DNA from: Candidatus Woesearchaeota archaeon
Lineage (GTDB): Archaea; Nanobdellota; Nanobdellia; CSSed11-243R1
Length of the DNA stretch: 7,560 nucleotides
Direction: 5' to 3'
Assembly (NCBI GenBank): GCA_007133845.1
Contig: SLLY01000036.1
Coordinates: forward strand, 1 to 7,560
Of this stretch, positions 1-4,914 are shown piece after piece (positions within the stretch are counted from its first letter, which is position 1; every line of letters begins with the position of its first letter). Below the pieces are notes generated by a model. The model was not told where the DNA came from, did no database searches, and saw nothing but the letters and a program-made list of their open reading frames with translations. The position numbers and the translations under genes were made by a program.

Positions 1-1
1 A

Positions 2-1078
2 GGTGAATTTTCCTGGAAGACCGCTGAAAAAATAATAGAGGGAGATTGGATAATACATGTTTTGGGAGGACATATAGGAGAAGATATTGAACTGCCAAAA
101 ATTAAAGAACAGCATTTTAATGCAACTAAATTAAGAATTCCAAAAAAAATGAATGAAGAACTTGCAGAAATAATTGGGATATTCACTGCGGATGGATGTA
201 TAAGTTCTGGTGGGCGAATTATTTTTTCAGTTGCAGATAAAGAAGACGAATTAAAAAATAGAATAATCTACCTGATGCAAAATTTATTTGGACTTGAACT
301 CGGTAGAATTGAAAGAAAGGAGGGTGACAATTCCTCTTGTCTAATATTCTATTCAGAGGATTTATGCAGATATTTTAAAAAATGTGAGTGGAATAAGAAA
401 GGAGCAAAAAATGCAAGAGTGCCTTCGATGATTTTTGAATCTTCAACAAAAAGTGCAAAATCCTTTTTGAGAGGGTTATTTGAGGGAGATGGACATATTC
501 ACGTTGATGGATACCCTACTTTATCTTCAATATCTGAAAACTTAGTAAAAGAAGTGCAACAATTATTGATGGGATTAGGAATAATTTCAAAAGTAAGTGT
601 AAATAAAAATAGAAAAACAAGTTTTGGAAAAAACCCTGTTTTTGTACTTTCAATAATACAAGAAGGAAGTGCTAAAAAATTTGTTGAAGAAATTGGATTT
701 GTATCAAAACATAAAAACAAAAAACTGATTTCTAGACAAAAGGATAGGGACTTTGAATATAATGATGTAATCCCAAATCAAGAAAAGAGATTGAGGCAAA
801 TATATGAAAACTCAAATTCCAATAGAAAGTTATACAGAGCAATTCAACATTATATAGCGGGTGTTAAGCCAGTTACAAAAAGAAATTTGACTAGAAAAAG
901 ATTAAAAATCCTTATTAAAAACTTTAAAGAAATTCAAAGTAAAAAAATATTAAAAATAGTGGATGATAAATACTTCTATAGTAGGGTTGTAGAAAAGAGT
1001 AAAGATAAAAAACATACAATGGATATAATGATTCCTACTGCAGAAAAGTTTGTTGCCAACGGAGTTTTAGTCCATAAT
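2..1078 (+). other. Intein in NrdJ with LAGLIDADG (DOD) homing endonuclease, N-terminus outside window
   Basis: This is a protein-splicing element of which 359 residues are visible. At the left edge [18 protein letters not shown] resembles the end of the N-terminal Hint splicing half; the catalytic Cys1/Ser1 and the TxxH block are upstream of the window. Two LAGLIDADG helices follow: [12 protein letters not shown] (161-196, Asp at 191-193) and [10 protein letters not shown] (464-493, Asp at 488-490). Both catalytic aspartates are kept, so the endonuclease may be active. The C-terminal splicing half reads [21 protein letters not shown] at its end (1016-1078), with the expected penultimate His and terminal Asn. 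The next residue is Lys (1079-1081), not the Cys, Ser or Thr normally needed as +1 nucleophile. The insertion lies next to a conserved part of the reductase core, typical for inteins. Identity as an intein is secure; whether it splices fully is open. Confidence 0.93.
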
Positions 1079-2470
1079 AAAAGAAGGGGTGCAAACATGG
1101 GAATTTTAAGAGTGGATCACCCTAATATTTTAGATTTCATTTCATCTAAAGAAGAAGAAGGTGTTTTAAACAATTTCAATATATCTGTAGGACTTACTAA
1201 AAAATTTATGGATTCTGTGAAGAAAAAGGAAAAATACGAATTAATAAATCCTAGAGACAAAAAAGTAGTAGGTAAATTAGATGCTGAAGATGTTTTCAAT
1301 CTTATAGCAACTTTAGCTTGGAAAAGTGGAGACCCGGGTATTATCTTCCTTGACAAAATAAATGAAGAAAACCCAACGCCTGAAATAGGAGAAATTGAAA
1401 GCACTAACCCGTGTGGAGAACAGCCTTTATTACCATACGAATCTTGTAATTTGGGTTCTATAAATCTTTCAAAAATGGTTAAAAAAACAGGAAAATATTA
1501 TGAAATAGATTGGAGAAAGTTGAAAGAGACTATTAGAAATGCTGTACATTTCTTAGATAATGTTATAGATGCAAATAAATATCCATTACAAGAAATAGAT
1601 GAAATGTCTAGAAATAATAGAAAAATAGGGCTTGGTGTTATGGGATTTGCTGATTTGCTTATAAAATTAAGAATTCCTTATAATTCGGATAAAGGTGTAG
1701 CTATTGCTGATGAAATTATGAACTTCGTTACAAAAGAAGCGGAAATAAAATCCAGAGAATTAGCAGAAGAAAGAGGTGTCTTTCCTAATTGGGAAAAAAG
1801 TATCTACAGCAAAAAAGGAATAAAAAGAAGGAATGCTACTGTAACAACTATTGCTCCAACAGGAACATTAAGTATTATAGCAGGATGTTCTAGTGGTGTA
1901 GAACCTTTATTTGCAATTTCTTATGTAAGGAAACATATACTTGGTGGAGAAGAAATGCTTGAAGTAAATCCATTATTCGAACAGATAGCTAGAGAAAAAG
2001 ATTTCTATTCAGAAGAATTGATGGAAAAAATAGCTAGAAAAGGAACGATATATGATATGGAAGATATACCAAGAGATGTTAGAAAAATATTTGTCACTGC
2101 ACACGACATATCTCCTGAATGGCATGTAATGATGCAAGCAATTTTTCAAAAACACACTGAAAATGCAGTATCTAAAACAGTTAATTTTTCAAAAAGTGCA
2201 AGTGTGGCAGACATAAAAAAAGTGTATATGTTAGCGTATGATTTAGACTGTAAAGGAATAACTATCTACAGAGACCAGAGTAAATCAGAGCAAGTATTAA
2301 ACATAGATAGAAAAGAAGATGAAGAAAAAGAAGAAGAGAAAATACCAAAAGAAATAATAAAATCTCATTCATTATCTGAATTTGAAAAACATGAAGAAGA
2401 AGATTCAAAGAAGGATATAATTGTGGTTGATGCGGAATATGCTGGTGGTTGTTCAACCTGTCATTTGTGA
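2..2470 (+). CDS. nrdJ: Class II (adenosylcobalamin-dependent) ribonucleotide reductase NrdJ, 5'-partial, interrupted by an intein
   Basis: This gene encodes the enzyme that reduces ribonucleotides to deoxyribonucleotides using an adenosylcobalamin-generated radical. The frame has no stop up to the left edge, so the true start and the N-extein lie outside; the TTG at 62 is not a start. Codons from 2 to 1078 are intein (separate entry). The C-extein begins at KRRGANMG (1079), a conserved NrdJ block, and has 463 residues. It carries NPCGE at 1406-1420 with the radical cysteine at 1412-1414, the second redox cysteine in [11 protein letters not shown] (1445-1447), and the substrate-phosphate loop APTGTLSI from 1853. 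The protein ends in GGCSTCHL, a CxxC tail (Cys at 2450 and 2459) suited to re-reducing the active site, joined by a Glu/Lys-rich linker (about 2305-2420). The zinc-ribbon end common in NrdJ is absent. The adenosyltransferase gene 5 bases downstream supports the class II assignment. Family call is firm; splicing competence is not. Confidence 0.95.
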   Translation, partial: GEFSWKTAEKIIEGDWIIHVLGGHIGEDIELPKIKEQHFNATKLRIPKKMNEELAEIIGIFTADGCISSGGRIIFSVADKEDELKNRIIYLMQNLFGLELGRIERKEGDNSSCLIFYSEDLCRYFKKCEWNKKGAKNARVPSMIFESSTKSAKSFLRGLFEGDGHIHVDGYPTLSSISENLVKEVQQLLMGLGIISKVSVNKNRKTSFGKNPVFVLSIIQEGSAKKFVEEIGFVSKHKNKKLISRQKDRDFEYNDVIPNQEKRLRQIYENSNSNRKLYRAIQHYIAGVKPVTKRNLTRKRLKILIKNFKEIQSKKILKIVDDKYFYSRVVEKSKDKKHTMDIMIPTAEKFVANGVLVHNKRRGANMGILRVDHPNILDFISSKEEEGVLNNFNISVGLTKKFMDSVKKKEKYELINPRDKKVVGKLDAEDVFNLIATLAWKSGDPGIIFLDKINEENPTPEIGEIESTNPCGEQPLLPYESCNLGSINLSKMVKKTGKYYEIDWRKLKETIRNAVHFLDNVIDANKYPLQEIDEMSRNNRKIGLGVMGFADLLIKLRIPYNSDKGVAIADEIMNFVTKEAEIKSRELAEERGVFPNWEKSIYSKKGIKRRNATVTTIAPTGTLSIIAGCSSGVEPLFAISYVRKHILGGEEMLEVNPLFEQIAREKDFYSEELMEKIARKGTIYDMEDIPRDVRKIFVTAHDISPEWHVMMQAIFQKHTENAVSKTVNFSKSASVADIKKVYMLAYDLDCKGITIYRDQSKSEQVLNIDRKEDEEKEEEKIPKEIIKSHSLSEFEKHEEEDSKKDIIVVDAEYAGGCSTCHL

Positions 2471-2475
2471 TTTGA

Positions 2476-2994
2476 ATGGTAAAAATATCTAGTGGTATGG
2501 GAGATAAAGGTTGTACAGTGATAGCTGGTGTAACTATGTGTAAAGATGATTCTAGGATATATGCATACGGTTGTATTGATGAATTAAGTTCTTTATTAGG
2601 TTACATCAATTCTATAAGCAAAAATAAAAAATTGGAAGAAAAACTTGAAACAGTACAAAAACATCTTTATTTAGCGGGCATAGATTTGCAAAAGCCAAAA
2701 AAAGGTAGGATAACAAAAAAACAAATAATATGGATTGAAAACGAAGAAGAAAAACTTGAGAAAAAACTTCCAAAACTTGAAAAATTCATTTTACCTGGTG
2801 GTACAAAAACAGCTTCGTTACTTCATATTGCAAGAAGTGTTTGCAGGCGTTGCGAAAGCAACATTGTTAGCATAACAGAAAAACATAAAATCAATAAAAA
2901 CTTAATTGTATATGTAAATAGATTGTCTGATTTTTTATTTCTTCTCGCGAGAAATGAAAATTTTGAGAATAAAATTGAAGACAAAGGGGTGTAA
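2476..2994 (+). CDS. pduO: PduO-type ATP:cob(I)alamin adenosyltransferase
   Basis: This 172-residue cytosolic enzyme transfers the adenosyl group of ATP to cob(I)alamin to give adenosylcobalamin. Family motifs are visible in order: the N-terminal ATP-binding SSGMGDKGCT (residues 5-14), YGCIDELSSLLG (31-42), LPGG (106-109), the helix LLHIARSVCRRCES (115-128) and YVNRLSDFLFLLAR (146-159). This set is diagnostic of the PduO/MMAB trimeric family and excludes the unrelated CobA and EutT types. Length is within the family's usual range. The ATG at 2476 lies 5 bases after the nrdJ stop, with only a weak GTGA-like ribosome-binding sequence, so translation coupled to nrdJ is likely. The position right behind a cobalamin-dependent reductase indicates that it supplies that enzyme's cofactor. 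No cobalamin synthesis genes are in the window, so the corrinoid may be salvaged; that is inference. Confidence 0.93.
   Translation: MVKISSGMGDKGCTVIAGVTMCKDDSRIYAYGCIDELSSLLGYINSISKNKKLEEKLETVQKHLYLAGIDLQKPKKGRITKKQIIWIENEEEKLEKKLPKLEKFILPGGTKTASLLHIARSVCRRCESNIVSITEKHKINKNLIVYVNRLSDFLFLLARNENFENKIEDKGV
2986..2991 (+). promoter_or_regulatory. Shine-Dalgarno for the dCMP deaminase gene
   Basis: GGGGTG, the last two sense codons of the adenosyltransferase gene, lies 5 bases before the ATG at 2997. It fits the archaeal anti-Shine-Dalgarno and supports that start and translation within one operon mRNA. Confidence 0.6.
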
Positions 2995-2996
2995 AA

Positions 2997-3476
2997 ATGA
3001 CTAGAATGAGTTGGGATGAATATTTTATGAAAATGCTCGAAGCCATTTCAGGGCGAGCAACTTGTGATAGAGGTAAAAATTCAGCGATAATTGTAAAAAA
3101 TAAGAGAATTCTTGCAACTGGATATGTTGGTTCTCCAATAGGACTTCCTCATTGTGATGATGTGGGGCATTTGTTTAGAGATGTCCTTCATACAGATGGG
3201 GAAATAAGAAAACACTGCGTCAGAACAACACATGCAGAAGCTAATGCTGTTGCAAATGCTGCACGTTTTGGAGTGGGTATTGATAATTCAACAGTATATA
3301 CTAAAATGTTTCCATGTTTAGATTGCACAAAACTTTTGATAAACTCTGGCATAAAAAGAATTGTTGTTCAAAAAGATTATCACGCTTCACAAGATAGTAA
3401 AATGTTTCTGGATGAAGCTGGTGTTAAATACGAAATTTGGGAAAATGAAAAAGAAGAATACGACAATCAAAAATAA
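2997..3476 (+). CDS. dCMP deaminase (ComEB-like cytidine/deoxycytidylate deaminase family)
   Basis: The 159-residue product should deaminate dCMP to dUMP, the precursor of dTMP. The zinc site of the cytidine deaminase superfamily is complete: THAEANAVANAA with ligand His79 and proton-shuttle Glu81, and PCLDC with ligands Cys107 and Cys110. Features specific to deoxycytidylate deaminases are the N-terminal SWDEYFMKML, the AIIVKNKRILATGYVGSP strand region, and LPHC (residues 50-53) with a further His/Cys stretch before the HAE motif. It starts 2 bases after the adenosyltransferase stop behind a good ribosome-binding site and completes a nrdJ-cofactor-dCMP deaminase operon: reductase output becomes substrate for this enzyme once dephosphorylated. 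A close alternative would be a riboflavin- or tRNA-type deaminase, but the N-terminal motifs argue against that. The C-terminus is a short charged tail. Confidence 0.9.
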   Translation: MTRMSWDEYFMKMLEAISGRATCDRGKNSAIIVKNKRILATGYVGSPIGLPHCDDVGHLFRDVLHTDGEIRKHCVRTTHAEANAVANAARFGVGIDNSTVYTKMFPCLDCTKLLINSGIKRIVVQKDYHASQDSKMFLDEAGVKYEIWENEKEEYDNQK

Positions 3477-3483
3477 TCTTTTT

Positions 3484-3583
3484 GGGCTGGTGGTCTAATC
3501 TGGCATGACATCTGCCTCGCATATGATTAAAAATTAAAAATCGAGAACGCAGAGGATTCTGGGTTCAAATCCCAGCCAGTCCA
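3484..3583 (+). tRNA. tRNA-Ala (anticodon CGC) with intron
   Basis: The cloverleaf folds once a 26-base intron is removed, leaving 74 bases. The acceptor stem is GGGCTGG (3484-3490) with CCAGTCC (3576-3582) and includes G3:U70, the main alanine identity element, with A73 at 3583. The D arm is GTCT (3493-3496) with TGAC (3506-3509), with one T-T mismatch at 13-22 and the loop GG at 3502-3503. The anticodon stem is TCTGC (3511-3515) with GCAGA (3549-3553). The spliced loop is CTCGCAC with anticodon CGC at 3518-3520. The variable region is GGATT, and the T arm is CTGGG-TTCAAAT-CCCAG (3559-3575). CCA is not encoded. The gene starts 7 bases after the dCMP deaminase stop with no clear promoter of its own, so it may be cut from the operon transcript. 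Both anticodon and G3:U70 independently say alanine. Confidence 0.92.
3522..3547 (+). other. tRNA-Ala intron with bulge-helix-bulge splice sites
   Basis: The intron sits at the canonical 37/38 position. The bulge-helix-bulge is visible: below the anticodon stem, CTCG (3516-3519) pairs with CGAG (3542-3545) as the 4-bp central helix. It is flanked by 3-base bulges CAT (3520-3522) and AAC (3546-3548). Cutting between the second and third base of each bulge, as archaeal splicing endonuclease does, removes 26 bases. The inner helix beyond the first bulge is weak (two A-T pairs, then mismatches), a relaxed form. The intron is very A-rich. Confidence 0.85.
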
Positions 3584-3584
3584 T

Positions 3585-3596
3585 AATGTATTTAAA
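3585..3596 (+). promoter_or_regulatory. TATA-like element, upstream copy
   Basis: AATGTATTTAAA, directly behind the tRNA, matches AATGTATATAAA at 3616-3627 in 11 of 12 bases. It could be a second, upstream promoter for the nucleotidyltransferase gene giving a leader of roughly 30 bases, or part of the tRNA 3' end signals. Its use is inferred only from the similarity. Confidence 0.3.
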
Positions 3597-3612
3597 GCTA
3601 TTATACACAATT

Positions 3613-3627
3613 CGAAATGTATATAAA
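3613..3627 (+). promoter_or_regulatory. Archaeal promoter (BRE/TATA) of the HTH-nucleotidyltransferase gene
   Basis: CGAAA (3613-3617) followed by TATATAAA (3620-3627) looks like a TFB-recognition element and TATA box. The box centre is about 26 bases before the ATG at 3650, so transcription would start at or next to the start codon, giving a leaderless mRNA; no Shine-Dalgarno is seen. Confidence 0.65.
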
Positions 3628-3677
3628 CTTAAGTTAATATAGATTAACTATGGTTAATAAGTATAAACTTGAGTTAA
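3622..3677 (+). repeat. Direct repeat TATAAACTT(A/G)AGTTAA, two copies 40 bases apart
   Basis: TATAAACTTAAGTTAA at 3622-3637 recurs as TATAAACTTGAGTTAA at 3662-3677, 15 of 16 bases. The first copy overlaps the TATA box; the second is inside codons 5-10 of the nucleotidyltransferase gene. A GTTAA core also recurs at 3633, 3653 and 3673, exactly 20 bases apart, about two helical turns, as if one protein could line up along one face of the DNA. Confidence 0.6.
3632..3657 (+). promoter_or_regulatory. Candidate operator: overlapping inverted repeats over the start site
   Basis: AGTTAAT-ATAG-ATTAACT (3632-3649) is a perfect inverted repeat with 7-base arms. The right arm also pairs as TTAAC-TATG-GTTAA (3644-3657) across the ATG at 3650. 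The sites lie between the TATA box and the first codons, where a bound regulator would block transcription start. The gene's own winged helix-turn-helix is the natural candidate binder (inference). Confidence 0.5.
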
Positions 3678-4198
3678 CTTCTTTGCAACAAAAAATTTTG
3701 AGACTTTTATTTACAAATGTCGGAAAAAAATTAAATCAGAGACAAATTTCAAAAAGACTTGAAGTTTCTCAGCCAGCAGTAAAAAAAGCCCTTCCTAAAT
3801 TAGAAAATATGAATTTAGTTAAATTAGATCAGGATAAGGAATCTAAGCGATGGTCTATAGAACTTAATCGTGAAAATTCTAAAACTTTGCAATTAAAACG
3901 GGTTGAGAATTTAAGACAAATTTACATGTATGGATTGTCTGATTTTCTTGAAAAAGAATTTGCAGGTGCAACTATTATTTTATTTGGCTCTTTTTCAAGA
4001 GGAGATGACACAATAAACTCCGATATAGATATTGCTATTGTTGGAAGGAAAGAAAAAAATGTTAACTTAAATGAATTTGAAAAATTATTCGAAAGAAAGA
4101 TAATCATAAATTATTACAAATCTTTTAAAAAAATACACAAAAATTTAAAGGAAAATATTTTTAATGGAATTGTGTTAACTGGAGGGATAGAATTATGA
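3650..4198 (+). CDS. Winged-HTH / MNT-type minimal nucleotidyltransferase fusion (putative antitoxin-regulator)
   Basis: This 182-residue protein has two parts. Residues 10-72 form a winged helix-turn-helix: helices around TSLQQKILRLL, LNQRQISKRLEV and the recognition helix SQPAVKKALPKLENMNLV, then a wing near 58-72. Residues 104-182 are a DNA polymerase beta-type minimal nucleotidyltransferase with GS at 113-114 and SDIDIA holding Asp125 and Asp127; the stretch is GSFSRGDDTINSDIDIA. The third acidic metal ligand found in active enzymes is not obvious: the expected strand reads KIIINYY (150-156). The family includes MntA-type antitoxins that adenylylate a HEPN partner toxin, and the next gene, overlapping by ATGA, encodes a HEPN-fold protein. 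The fused DNA-binding domain and the repeat-rich promoter suggest self-regulation. Start ATG is chosen from the TATA spacing and lack of alternatives. Domain calls are firm; the antitoxin role is inferred. Confidence 0.85.
   Translation: MVNKYKLELTSLQQKILRLLFTNVGKKLNQRQISKRLEVSQPAVKKALPKLENMNLVKLDQDKESKRWSIELNRENSKTLQLKRVENLRQIYMYGLSDFLEKEFAGATIILFGSFSRGDDTINSDIDIAIVGRKEKNVNLNEFEKLFERKIIINYYKSFKKIHKNLKENIFNGIVLTGGIEL
4181..4187 (+). promoter_or_regulatory. Strong Shine-Dalgarno for the HEPN gene
   Basis: GGAGGGA ends 7 bases before the ATG at 4195, inside the last codons of the nucleotidyltransferase gene. It is the best ribosome-binding site in the window and contrasts with the leaderless start of the first gene of the pair. 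Confidence 0.75.
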
Positions 4199-4653
4199 AA
4201 CCGTTAAAAGAGTTTGATGAGTTTTTAGTCATTGGAACTGTAAAAAAGCAAGCTTCAGATAAATCAAGAGCTAAATTTTTAATAAGAGAAGCAGAATTAT
4301 CCTTTGAAGGTTTAAACGAAAGAATAGAAAAAATAAGTATTAATAATAAAAACGCGAATTCAATTATCAAGGATTGCTATGATATATTTATGGAATTGGT
4401 AAGAGCAAAAATGCTTTTAGATGGTTATAATGCATCAGGACAAGGAGCTCATGAAGCAGAAGTATCTTATATGAAAAAATTAAATTTCAATAACAATGAT
4501 ATACAATTTGCGAATCAATTAAGATATTTCAGAAATGGCATGATATATTATGGCACTATTCTTGATGAAGAATATGCGAAAAAAGTTGTAGAATTTCTAA
4601 AAAAAATTTACCCCAAATTAAAATCGTTAGTCCAACGAAAAACCAGTATTTAA
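4195..4653 (+). CDS. HEPN-domain protein, putative partner of the nucleotidyltransferase
   Basis: The 152-residue, predicted all-helical protein follows the nucleotidyltransferase with an ATGA overlap. HEPN features are the central helix SIIKDCYDIFMELVRAKML (56-74), GYNASGQGAHEAE (77-89) and the signature helix LRYFRNGMIYYG (109-120). In ribonuclease HEPNs this helix holds R-x4-6-H; here Arg113 and the polar Asn114 are kept but the histidine position is Tyr118 or Tyr119, so the usual catalytic His is missing. His86 is the only other conserved-looking His nearby. In the studied Shewanella HepT/MntA pair the toxin has RX4HXY and its Tyr is adenylylated; here two tyrosines sit in the corresponding place. 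The protein could be a divergent toxin, an inactive partner, or a substrate-binding subunit. The fold and pairing are well supported; toxicity is not. The C-terminal helix 126-147 is Lys-rich. Confidence 0.8.
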   Translation: MKPLKEFDEFLVIGTVKKQASDKSRAKFLIREAELSFEGLNERIEKISINNKNANSIIKDCYDIFMELVRAKMLLDGYNASGQGAHEAEVSYMKKLNFNNNDIQFANQLRYFRNGMIYYGTILDEEYAKKVVEFLKKIYPKLKSLVQRKTSI

Positions 4654-4667
4654 ACATCCAGTTCACC

Positions 4668-4680
4668 ATATTTTTAAATT
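4668..4680 (+). terminator. T-rich run after the HEPN gene
   Basis: CATATTTTTAAAT, 15-27 bases after the HEPN stop, contains a T5 run. Archaeal termination often uses such runs without a hairpin, and a promoter for the next gene follows directly. Weak in an AT-rich genome. Confidence 0.3.
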
Positions 4681-4685
4681 TGATT

Positions 4686-4698
4686 AAATATTTAAAAA
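4686..4698 (+). promoter_or_regulatory. TATA box of the Cys-rich protein gene
   Basis: AAATATTTAAAAA is centred about 25 bases before the ATG at 4718, the distance expected for a leaderless archaeal transcript. There is no Shine-Dalgarno before the ATG. It probably drives this gene together with the hydrolase 2 bases behind it. Confidence 0.55.
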
Positions 4699-4717
4699 GA
4701 TAATTTCAACTATTATT

Positions 4718-4912
4718 ATGGAATGTCAAAAAGAAAGAAACGTTGAATCTTGTAAATGCACGTACGAAGGCTGTCCAAGAAAAGGTTTGTGTTGCGAATG
4801 TATAAGACACCATTTAGCAAAAAACCAGCTTCCAGCATGTGCTTTTTCAGAAGAAGCGGAAAAAACATATGACAGATCTTTTGAAAAATTTGTAGAAGAT
4901 AAGAAGAAATAA
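4718..4912 (+). CDS. Small cysteine-rich protein, DUF6485-like
   Basis: The 64-residue protein has eight cysteines: C3, C12, C14, C19, C25, C26, C28 and C41, plus His31-His32, then a charged helical tail (EEAEKTYDRSFEKF). The opening MECQKERN, CKCTYEGCPRKGLCCEC and LPACAF...AEKTYDRS match my memory of the DUF6485 family, short proteins of unknown function in anaerobic bacteria and archaea. The Cys/His pattern suggests a metal site, probably zinc, though an iron-sulfur cluster cannot be ruled out. No signal peptide or membrane segment is seen, so it should be cytosolic. The start fits the TATA spacing. The arginase-family gene begins 2 bases after its stop, so the two are almost surely cotranscribed. 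Function is unknown; the family name is from recall. Confidence 0.8.
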   Translation: MECQKERNVESCKCTYEGCPRKGLCCECIRHHLAKNQLPACAFSEEAEKTYDRSFEKFVEDKKK

Positions 4913-4914
4913 AA

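Noticed and set aside
62..64. TTG as the start of the ribonucleotide reductase gene
   Set aside because: The same frame is open to the left edge and reads as intein sequence ([16 protein letters not shown]), so this is an internal codon.
2305..2420. GAAGAAGA-rich purine tract as a simple repeat
   Set aside because: It is in frame and encodes the acidic linker of NrdJ; the units are irregular.
3559..3583. tRNA 3' end as an attachment site for an integrated element carrying the HTH/HEPN genes
   Set aside because: I find no second copy of the tRNA end downstream and no integrase in the window; an element ending beyond the right edge cannot be excluded.
3484..3583. Intronless or non-alanine reading of the tRNA
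   Set aside because: Without removing 26 bases the anticodon loop has 33 bases; with removal the cloverleaf closes and both CGC and G3:U70 indicate alanine.
4195..4653. Calling the HEPN protein a proven RNase toxin
   Set aside because: The histidine of the Rx4-6H motif is missing, so the sequence does not support that activity.
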